From: an uncultured Bacteroidales bacterium
Lineage (GTDB): Bacteria; Bacteroidota; Bacteroidia; Bacteroidales; Muribaculaceae
Assembly: GCA_902784675.1 (NCBI GenBank)
Contig: CACZVR010000002.1
Coordinates: 1 to 64,000 of the forward strand
Length of the DNA: 64,000 nucleotides
Direction: 5' to 3'
Below are positions 46,316-53,621 of the stretch, in pieces. The notes below the pieces were generated by a model. It was not told the origin of the DNA. It ran no database searches and saw only the letters and a list, made by a program, of their open reading frames with translations. Every line of letters begins with the position of its first letter. Position 1 is the first letter of the stretch. The translations under genes and the position numbers were made by a program.

Positions 46316-47502
46316 CCGTCGGCGAACGCATAAAAACCATCTCTCAGGACTGGTTCCTCACCGAGCCGCTCATCTTCGGTGTGCTCTGCACCCATGCCAT
46401 CAAGCGCAACGACAACATGGGTTGCGACATGCGGTGCGGCAAGGGCATCATCGAGTACAACCCCGACAGGCTGGAGCATTTCGATGACCGCCAACTGGCC
46501 CTGAGGCTCAAGGCCGAGGTGGTGCGCATCATCCTCAAGCATCCCTACCAGCGACAGCCCTACAATCCGCGCCGTGACGTGATGCGCCTTTCAAGCGACC
46601 TCACCCTGTGTGACCACCTCGAGGGGATGGACACCATCGGGCTGGAGCCGCCGCGCATCTTCGACATCCCGCGTGACCAAGCCTTTGAGCAATACTACTC
46701 ACAAATGGCTGGACAAATCATCCAGATTGAGGAGGACGCCGACGGTGACGGCATTCCGCTTGACATGGACCTGCCCAACAAGGGCGGTGGCGACGGCAAT
46801 AATCTGACCGAGGATCTGTTGAGCGCCGATGCCGGTGCCTCGCTGTGGGAAGAAGACGAACTCATGAGCGAGAAAGTCAACCACGAGATCGAGACGGCAC
46901 AACGCTGCAACCAGTGGGGTTCGTTGAGCGGTGACCTCAAAGCCCTCATCGAGAGCACCCTGGTGAGCAAACAGAACTTCCGCGCCATCCTCAGTCAGTT
47001 CCGCGCCTCAATCTTGAGCACCAAGCGCCATCTCACACGCATGCGCCCCAACCGGCGCTACGGTTTCGATGCCATGGGCAGCCAGTATGCCTACAGCACC
47101 CGCTTGCTGGTCGCTGTGGACGTCAGCGGCAGTGTCCCCGACGAGGATATCCGCAAATTTCTCGCTGTCATCAACCGCTTCTTCAAGCAAGGTATCGAGC
47201 AAATCGACGTCATCGAGTTTGACAGCAACATCACCACCGACAAACCCATGCAGCTCAAACAGGCTACCCGCAGCATCCGCGTCACCGGTCGAGGCGGCAC
47301 CAACTTCCAGCCGGCCATCGACTTCTACTACGAGCACGAGGAGTATGACGGACTGGTCTTCCTCACCGACGGCTATGCCGCCACCCCCACCCTGCCCGAT
47401 GACAAGCGCCACAAACCCCTGGCATGGATTCTCACCGTCCAGGGCGGCAACGAGGACAACCTCAAGCCCCTGGGCCCCGTCATCCGCATCGCCGGACTTT
47501 AA
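46312..47502 (+). CDS. VWA protein with degenerate metallopeptidase-like domain (DUF2201-like)
   Basis: A 396-residue protein. The C-terminal VWA domain has an intact MIDAS: DVSGS at Asp270, GGTN near residue 328 and LTDGY near residue 355. The N-terminal domain resembles the DUF2201 predicted metallopeptidase. Its HExxH site is replaced by A68-E69-V-V-R72, with His77 kept, so metal binding is probably lost. It overlaps the MoxR gene. The combination suggests a scaffolding or assembly role rather than peptidase activity. Confidence 0.8.
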   Translation: MTVGERIKTISQDWFLTEPLIFGVLCTHAIKRNDNMGCDMRCGKGIIEYNPDRLEHFDDRQLALRLKAEVVRIILKHPYQRQPYNPRRDVMRLSSDLTLCDHLEGMDTIGLEPPRIFDIPRDQAFEQYYSQMAGQIIQIEEDADGDGIPLDMDLPNKGGGDGNNLTEDLLSADAGASLWEEDELMSEKVNHEIETAQRCNQWGSLSGDLKALIESTLVSKQNFRAILSQFRASILSTKRHLTRMRPNRRYGFDAMGSQYAYSTRLLVAVDVSGSVPDEDIRKFLAVINRFFKQGIEQIDVIEFDSNITTDKPMQLKQATRSIRVTGRGGTNFQPAIDFYYEHEEYDGLVFLTDGYAATPTLPDDKRHKPLAWILTVQGGNEDNLKPLGPVIRIAGL

Positions 47503-47650
47503 ACAGTTAGAAGTTAGAAGTTAGGGGTTAGGAGTGAGAAGTTATCATGTCTTCCACTCCGTCCTACCCATCCAGTTAGTCCACGCCATCCAGTCCGTCC
47601 AGTAAATCCAAGACGCCCATCCAGCAAAAATCCGCCCCTCAACAGCCAAG
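47503..47650. repeat. Low-complexity tract before parC
   Basis: GTTAGAAGTTAGAAGTTAGG, then a CCATCCAGTCCGTCCAG-rich stretch repeated with small changes. It is like the other intergenic tracts but with different units. No gene is seen. Confidence 0.65.
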
Positions 47651-47666
47651 TTATCAGTTTTTTCAC

Positions 47667-47674
47667 TATCTTTG
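47667..47674 (+). promoter_or_regulatory. -7 box of parC
   Basis: TATCTTTG. The apparent start at 47672 lies inside it, so ATG 47696 is used. Confidence 0.65.
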
Positions 47675-47695
47675 CAGGTTAAAACGCGTAAAGAC

Positions 47696-50434
47696 ATGAA
47701 GAAAGACGACGACGAACTGGAAGGCATGGAGCCCCAAGAGCCCGCCGAGGACAACACTCAAGACAAGGAAAACGACGCTACCACCGCCCCCGACGGCGAT
47801 GGCGGCGCCGAGCCACAGGCCCATTCCTCCTACCAGGTGCCCAAAGATAAAAAACTGCAACTGAGCGGCATGTATGAGAACTGGTTCTTGGACTATGCCT
47901 CCTATGTGATTCTCGAGCGCGCCGTGCCTCACATCGAGGACGGCTTCAAGCCCGTGCAGCGCCGCATCATGCATGCCATGAAGGAGGCCGATGACGGTCA
48001 CTTCAACAAGGTGGCCAACATCGTGGGTCTGACGATGCAGTACCATCCCCACGGCGACGCCTCGATCTACAGCGCACTGGTGCAAATCGGTCAAAAGGAG
48101 CTGCTCATCGACACCCAGGGTAACTGGGGTAACATCCTCACGGGCGACGGTGCGGCTGCCGGCCGTTACATCGAGGCCCGCTTGAGTGAGTTCGCCCTCG
48201 ACGCGGTCTATAACCCCAAGGTCACTGACTGGGGCCTCTCCTATGACGGACGCAAGCGTGAACCGCTCACACTGCCCGTCAAGTTCCCGCTGCTGCTCAC
48301 ACAGGGTGCCGAGGGTATCGCCGTCGGCTTGTCTAGCAAAATCCTGCCCCACAACTTCAACGAGGTGATCGACGCCGCCGTGAGCTACCTGCGCGGCGAA
48401 GAGTTCCATCTCTACCCCGATTTCCAGACGGGCGGCTACATCGACGTGAGCCACTACAACGACGGCGAGCGCGGCGGCTATGTCCGCGTGCGCGCCAAGA
48501 TCGAGAAACTCGACAACAAGACGCTGCTGGTCAAGGACGTGCCCTACGGCAAGACCACCGGCACGGTCATCGAGTCCATCCTCAAGGCCGGTGAACGCGG
48601 CAAGATCAAGATCCGCAAGGTCGAGGACAACACCAGCGCCACGGCCGAAATCATCGTCTCGCTGCAGGCGGGAACGAGCAGCGACATCGCCATCGACGCC
48701 CTGTATGCCTTCACCGACTGCGAAATCTCCATCTGGCCCAACTGCTGCGTCATCATGGACCAGAAACCGCAGTTCCTCACCGTGAGCGACGTGCTGCGCT
48801 ACAACGTGGACCGCACGCGCGACATCCTGCGCCAGGAGCTCGAAATCCAGCGCGGCGAGACCATGGAGTCGTTGCACAACGTGTCGCTCGAGAAAATCTT
48901 CATCGAGGAGCGCATCTACAAGGACAAGGAATTTGAGAATGCCAAGGACCAGGAACGCGCACTCAAGCACATCGACAAGCGCTTGACTCCCTTCAAGCCG
49001 CAGTTCTACCGCGAGATCACGCAAGACGACCTGCTGCGCTTGCTCGAAATCCCGATGAAGCGCATCATCAAGTACAACAGCGACAAGGCCGAGGAGAACA
49101 TCGCTCGCCTCAAGGAGCGTATCGAGGACATCGACTACCAACTCGCCCACCTCACCCAGTACACCATCAAGTGGTTCCAGGGGCTCAAGACCAAGTATGG
49201 CGCCAAGTACCCGCGCCGCACCATCATCCGCGAGTTCGACACCATTGTCGCCAGCAAGGTTGCCGAGGCCAACCAGAAGCTCTACATCAACCGTGCCGAC
49301 GGCTTTATCGGCACCTCGTTGAAGAAGGACGAGTTTGTGTGCAACTGCTCGGACATCGATGACATCATCATCTTCTACAAGGACGGCAAGTTCAAGGTCA
49401 CCAAGGTGGCCGACAAGATTTATGTGGGCAAGAACATCCTCTACCTGAACGTGTTCAAGAAGGGTGACGATCGCACGATATATAATGTGTTGTACCAGGA
49501 CGGCCGCGGCGGCACCACCTACATGAAGCGCTTTGCCGTCACGGGCATCACGCGCGATCGCGAGTATGACATCACCCAGGGCAAACCGGGCAGCAAGATC
49601 ACCTGGTTCACCGCCAACCCCAACGGCGAGGCCGAGGTGCTGCGCATCACCCTCAAACCCAAGTTCAGGCTCAAGATCCTTCAGTTCGACGTCAACCTCG
49701 CCGAACTCGCCATCAAGGGCAAACAGGCACGCGGTAACATCGTGACCAAGAACGAGGTGCACCGCATCTCGCTCAAGGAGGCAGGACAGTCCACCCTGGG
49801 TGACCGCGAGGTGTGGTTCGACCCCGACATCCTGCGCATCAACTACGAGGGCCACGGCCGTTCGTTGGGCCTCTTTGGCGGCGAGGACCGCATCGTGGTC
49901 ATCATGGGCACAGGCGAGTTCTACACCACCAGTGCCGAGGCCACCAACCACTATGACGAGGGCATCCTGCGCATCGAGAAATATGTCAAGGACAAGGTGT
50001 GGACCGCCGTGCTCGACGACGCCGACCAGGGGCACCCCTACGTCAAGCGTTTCACCCTCGAGGACAACACCAAGAAGCAGAGCTTCATCGGCACAAATCC
50101 CGACTCCCGCTTGCTCTTGTTGAGCGATGAGCCGTGTCCGCGCTTCGAGGTGAAGATGGGTGGCGGTGACGCTTTCCGCGAGCCGTTCATCATTGATGCC
50201 GAGGAGTTTATCGGCGTCAAGACATTCAAGGCCAAGGGCCGACGCGTGACCAACTGGGAGGTGGCAACCATCACCGAGGTCGAGCCTCGCGAACCGGCGC
50301 CCGTCGAGGAAGCCACCACCACCGTGGCCGAGACCGACGAGTCATCCGACGACACCCCGCCCACCGACGGCATCAGCCAGGACGAGGTGCTCGACAGCTT
50401 CACCGGCCAGCAACGCATCCCCTTCGACGACTAA
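47696..50434 (+). CDS. parC: DNA topoisomerase IV subunit A / gyrase A-like
   Basis: A 912-residue type IIA topoisomerase subunit. A charged, acidic N-terminal extension (residues 1-50) precedes NWFLDYASYVILERAVPHIEDGFKPVQRRI. The catalytic Tyr is in AAAGRYIEARLS near residue 158. The tower and coiled-coil regions follow, then a C-terminal beta-propeller-type region and a Thr/Glu-rich acidic tail. The gene type cannot be told with certainty from gyrA, but the lack of a GyrA box and the sequence style favour ParC. The repeat at 50453 begins 19 bases after its stop. Confidence 0.9.
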   Translation: MKKDDDELEGMEPQEPAEDNTQDKENDATTAPDGDGGAEPQAHSSYQVPKDKKLQLSGMYENWFLDYASYVILERAVPHIEDGFKPVQRRIMHAMKEADDGHFNKVANIVGLTMQYHPHGDASIYSALVQIGQKELLIDTQGNWGNILTGDGAAAGRYIEARLSEFALDAVYNPKVTDWGLSYDGRKREPLTLPVKFPLLLTQGAEGIAVGLSSKILPHNFNEVIDAAVSYLRGEEFHLYPDFQTGGYIDVSHYNDGERGGYVRVRAKIEKLDNKTLLVKDVPYGKTTGTVIESILKAGERGKIKIRKVEDNTSATAEIIVSLQAGTSSDIAIDALYAFTDCEISIWPNCCVIMDQKPQFLTVSDVLRYNVDRTRDILRQELEIQRGETMESLHNVSLEKIFIEERIYKDKEFENAKDQERALKHIDKRLTPFKPQFYREITQDDLLRLLEIPMKRIIKYNSDKAEENIARLKERIEDIDYQLAHLTQYTIKWFQGLKTKYGAKYPRRTIIREFDTIVASKVAEANQKLYINRADGFIGTSLKKDEFVCNCSDIDDIIIFYKDGKFKVTKVADKIYVGKNILYLNVFKKGDDRTIYNVLYQDGRGGTTYMKRFAVTGITRDREYDITQGKPGSKITWFTANPNGEAEVLRITLKPKFRLKILQFDVNLAELAIKGKQARGNIVTKNEVHRISLKEAGQSTLGDREVWFDPDILRINYEGHGRSLGLFGGEDRIVVIMGTGEFYTTSAEATNHYDEGILRIEKYVKDKVWTAVLDDADQGHPYVKRFTLEDNTKKQSFIGTNPDSRLLLLSDEPCPRFEVKMGGGDAFREPFIIDAEEFIGVKTFKAKGRRVTNWEVATITEVEPREPAPVEEATTTVAETDESSDDTPPTDGISQDEVLDSFTGQQRIPFDD

Positions 50435-50452
50435 ACAAAACTACGATAAAGG

Positions 50453-50635
50453 GAAAACAATAAATACAATAATGACAATGCTATCCAGATTCATACCCTG
50501 CTGGGCTAATGCGAATTACGCCAATTTCATGAATTGCTTGTTTTCAATATTCGCGAAATTGGTCAAATTCGTGAAATTCGCATTAAAACAAGTGTGCGCA
50601 TGCCATAGTATTTATTGTACTTATTGTCTTCCTTT
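50453..50635. repeat. MITE-like repeat, copy 1 (about 183 bp)
   Basis: It begins GAAAACAATAAATACAATAA and ends with CATAGTATTTATTGTACTTA and TTGTCTTCC. The ends form an imperfect inverted repeat. A near-identical copy is at 51381-51564. The middle holds AATTCGCG/AATTCGTG repeats such as GTCAAATTCGTGAAATTCGC. It overlaps the first 55 codons of the next gene. Confidence 0.8.
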
Positions 50636-51377
50636 ACTGTTTTGTCTTCTGTTTAGTGGTTTTGGGGCTGCAGGTCAGGAGCGCGTGTCGATGTTTATGG
50701 TCGATATGGGCTATGCATCGGTACACGACAGCTACTTGACGCCCATCACCTACGACGGCCTCGACTTGGGCCTCACCTACGAGGCAATGCGGCCCGTGCG
50801 CCATGACAAGTGGCTGTGGCAGCTCCAAGTGGGCGCCGACTACAACTACGTGGAAAACAACGCCAAGAACAACGAGCTGCACAAACTCATGGGTGACATC
50901 ACCTTCGACATGCAGCGGCAGTGGCACGGCGTGTTCACCCCCAAACTGAACCTCTCGGTCGGCCCGATGACACAGCTGCGCGCCGGCATCGTCTATGACG
51001 CCGTCAACAGCAACAACCCAGTCACCTTGCGTGCCCATTGGAACGTGGGTGTCACTGGCATGGCGACGATGGGTACGCGCATCAGTCGGCTGCCCATCAC
51101 CCTGCGCTACCAGTTGCAGCTGCCCGCCGCGGGCGTCTTCTTCGCCCCCGAGTATGACGAGAGCTACTACGAGATCTACCTGGGCAACCACCGCAGTCTC
51201 GCCCATCTGGGCTGGTGGGGCAACCGCTTCGACATGACCAACTACCTGGGCGCCGACCTGCACCTGGGCAAGACCACGCTGCGCATCGGCTACCGCTCCC
51301 GCCTCGAGCACTGGACCGTCAACCACCTCAAGGTCCACGACGTCACCCACTCCCTCGTCCTCGGCCTCAACTTATAA
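50472..51377 (+). CDS. Probable outer-membrane beta-barrel protein (DUF3316-like)
   Basis: A 301-residue protein. The first 55 residues are encoded by the MITE-like repeat and end in the hydrophobic CLPLLFCLLFSGFGAAGQ, which could be a signal peptide. From about residue 70 the protein is beta-strand rich (MVDMGYASVHDSYLTPITYDGLDLGLTYEAM, LRAHWNVGVTG) and ends in HSLVLGLNL, a barrel-like end. The pattern resembles DUF3316 outer-membrane proteins. The true start may be downstream of ATG 50472. It is followed by an S41 gene one base after its stop. Confidence 0.65.
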   Translation: MTMLSRFIPCWANANYANFMNCLFSIFAKLVKFVKFALKQVCACHSIYCTYCLPLLFCLLFSGFGAAGQERVSMFMVDMGYASVHDSYLTPITYDGLDLGLTYEAMRPVRHDKWLWQLQVGADYNYVENNAKNNELHKLMGDITFDMQRQWHGVFTPKLNLSVGPMTQLRAGIVYDAVNSNNPVTLRAHWNVGVTGMATMGTRISRLPITLRYQLQLPAAGVFFAPEYDESYYEIYLGNHRSLAHLGWWGNRFDMTNYLGADLHLGKTTLRIGYRSRLEHWTVNHLKVHDVTHSLVLGLNL

Positions 51378-51378
51378 A

Positions 51379-52551
51379 ATGAAAACAATAAATACAATAA
51401 TGACAATGCTATCCAGATTCATATCCTGCGGAGCTCATGCGAATCACGCTAATTTCACGAATTGTTTATGTTCTAAATTCGCGGAATCAGTCAAATTCGT
51501 GAAATTCGCATTGAAAACCAGGCGCGGTTGCCATAGTATTTATTGTACTTATTGTCTTCCTTTTATCTGTTTAGTTTCGGTGTTGTTGGGGGGATGTGCG
51601 CAGCAGGATGAGTTCGAGCAGGACCAGGTGGGCAACTTCGAGGCCCTGTGGACCATCATGGACGAGCACTACAGCTTCTTTGACTACAAGCAGGTGGACT
51701 GGAACGAGGTCTATCAGCTCTACCGCCCGCTGGTGTCTAACGAGATGACCGACAGGGAGTTGTTCGACATCTGCGGTGACATGCTCAAGGAGCTGCGCGA
51801 CGGCCACACCAACCTCATCGCCACCCATGACGTGTCGCGTTACTGGATCTGGGAGCAGTGGCCCGTCAACTACGACGAGCGCATCATCGACCAGCACTAC
51901 CTCAACTTCGACTACAAGATGGCCAGCGGCATCAAGTACCAGATTCTCACCGACAACATCGGCTACCTGCGCTACAGCTCCTTCTCCTCGGGCATCGGCG
52001 AGGGCAACCTTGACCTCATTCTCAGCTACCTCTCCACTGCCGACGGCCTCATCATCGACGTGCGCGACAACGGCGGCGGACTGCTCACCAATGTCGAGAC
52101 CCTCGTCTCGCGCTTCATCCAGGGAAAGACCCTCGCCGGCTACATCTGCCACAAGACCGGCCCCGACCACAACGACCTGAGCGAGCCCTACCCCTACTAC
52201 TTCGAGCCCACCAAGAACCACATCCACTACCTCAAACCCGTCGTCGTGCTCGCCAGCCGCGGCTCCTTCAGCGCGACCAACAATTTCGTGTCCATCATGC
52301 GCTCCCTTGATCAGGTCACCGTTGTGGGCGACACCACAGGTGGTGGCTGCGGACTCCCCTTCACCAGCGAGTTGCCCAACGGCTGGCGCGTGCGCTTCTC
52401 CTCCTGCCCCATCATGGATGCCCAGGAACGACTCACCGAGTTCGGCGTGGCTCCCGACGTGCGCGTTGACATGGACGAACACGACCGCACCCACGACGCC
52501 ATCCTCGACACCGCCATCGCCATTTTATGCGGGCATGCGCCCGCCGAGTAG
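51379..52551 (+). CDS. S41 family peptidase, probable lipoprotein, with repeat-derived termini
   Basis: A 390-residue protein. The lipobox LLGGCAQQ is near residue 71, preceded by a hydrophobic segment. Everything before it is encoded by the second MITE-like copy, so the long N-region is unusual. The peptidase region has DGLIIDVRDNGGGLLTN and the probable catalytic Ser in ASRGSFSATN. The last seven residues, CGHAPAE, and the TAG stop come from a GCGGGC-GCCCGC hairpin module. It starts one base after the upstream gene's stop, so translation may be coupled. Exported protease is likely. Confidence 0.78.
   Translation: MKTINTIMTMLSRFISCGAHANHANFTNCLCSKFAESVKFVKFALKTRRGCHSIYCTYCLPFICLVSVLLGGCAQQDEFEQDQVGNFEALWTIMDEHYSFFDYKQVDWNEVYQLYRPLVSNEMTDRELFDICGDMLKELRDGHTNLIATHDVSRYWIWEQWPVNYDERIIDQHYLNFDYKMASGIKYQILTDNIGYLRYSSFSSGIGEGNLDLILSYLSTADGLIIDVRDNGGGLLTNVETLVSRFIQGKTLAGYICHKTGPDHNDLSEPYPYYFEPTKNHIHYLKPVVVLASRGSFSATNNFVSIMRSLDQVTVVGDTTGGGCGLPFTSELPNGWRVRFSSCPIMDAQERLTEFGVAPDVRVDMDEHDRTHDAILDTAIAILCGHAPAE
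51381..51564. repeat. MITE-like repeat, copy 2 (about 184 bp)
   Basis: Near-identical to 50453-50635 with scattered changes. It lies inside the N-terminal coding part of the S41 gene and keeps an open frame in the same reading register. Confidence 0.8.
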
Positions 52552-53330
52552 GGAGGAGAGAGGAGAGTGGAGAGAGGAGAGGAGCCGAAGAAATGAAAGC
52601 GGCAGCCCAGTTGTCCAAGTTGTTCCAGTTGTCTTCAAAAAAACCGTGTGCGGATGCCATCTATGCGGGCGGGCGCCCGCCGAGTAGGGAGGAGAGAGGA
52701 GTGAGGAGAGTGAAGCGTGAAAAAAGGAATGCGGATGCCAAAAATTGCGGCTTAGCGCCTTAGCGTGAGAAAAAAGAGGCGCGGAGGCCGATAGCGGGCG
52801 TTGGCCGATTCCGTCAAAAAGCAATGGACGGTTTTTGGGGGTAGCTTTTGTAATGTGTTGATAATCATGGCTTCATGTTTTTTGTTGTTATTACAGGGGG
52901 TGGGGCGGAAAAGTTAATGAAACTTAAAAGTTTTTTTGCCTGCCCGTTGCAAAGATATTGTCTGCGCTTCGTAGCGTCAATGATGAAAAGGTTTTTTCTT
53001 AGTCCTTAGTTTTTAGTCCTTAGTCCTTAGTTGGCTGCCGCGTTCATTCTTTCTCACACTGAGACTAAGGTTTATTTGGCATCCGCATCCCATACACTCA
53101 TACACTATACACCATACACTGTGGGCAACGCCCGCTACCGGCATCCGCATTCTTGTTTTACCATGATAACGCACTGAAAATTAAACAAATATAATTCAAA
53201 AATCATATATTAATTCCCGCCTTTAAGGCAGTCAAAAAAAGGTGTGCGTCATGTCGTTCCTCGCTCCTCTCTCCTCCCTCCTCCCTCCTCGCGGGTGAGA
53301 AGCCCGCTATTTTTTTGGCATAATATTTGT
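52528..53330. repeat. Mosaic repeat region between S41 gene and secreted unit
   Basis: Includes hairpin GCGGGCATGCGCCCGC (52529-52544) and its near copy at about 52667, GAGGAGAG tracts, AGTTGTCCAAGTTGTTCC repeats, GCGGATGCC at 52650 and 52731, the reverse core GGCATCCGC at 53078 and 53140, TTAGTCCTTAGTTTTTAG units near 53001-53035, a CATACACTATACACC stretch, and an inverted purine tract near 53263. The modules occur in both orientations. No gene is seen. Confidence 0.85.
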
Positions 53331-53357
53331 CTAGTAGTGAAAAAAGACGTAATTTTG
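53327..53357 (+). promoter_or_regulatory. Promoter of the first secreted unit
   Basis: TTG at 53327-53329, a 20-base spacer and TAATTTTG at 53350-53357. The leader to ATG 53622 would be about 255 bases. Confidence 0.75.
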
Positions 53358-53441
53358 CGTGATATTCTATCGCTAATTGGCGAGGATTAAGGATGATTGC
53401 ATAACTTACCAAAATTCAGTTATGATCAAAAAAACTCTGAC

Positions 53442-53558
53442 CGATGCAATCAGAGCGGATTTTGACACAAACGATGCAAAACGATGCAAAAACTATATAT
53501 GAGACCGTAAGACGATGCAATTTTCACTTATCTCTTCAATAATTACCGATCGATGCAA
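53442..53558 (+). promoter_or_regulatory. Five CGATGCAA repeats in the leader of the first secreted unit
   Basis: CGATGCAA at 53442-53449, 53472-53479, 53482-53489, 53513-53520 and 53551-53558, all in the same orientation, inside the predicted 5' untranslated region. They could bind a protein or a small RNA. Confidence 0.7.
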
Positions 53559-53621
53559 ATGTGTTTTTTGTGTATATATGTAAAACTTTTATAACCCAAC
53601 TTTTAAAACTTTGTGGATTTT

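Noticed and set aside
47666..50035. A 789-residue open frame antisense to parC
   Set aside because: Same reason; it has Val/Leu/Asp-rich low-complexity sequence typical of antisense reading.
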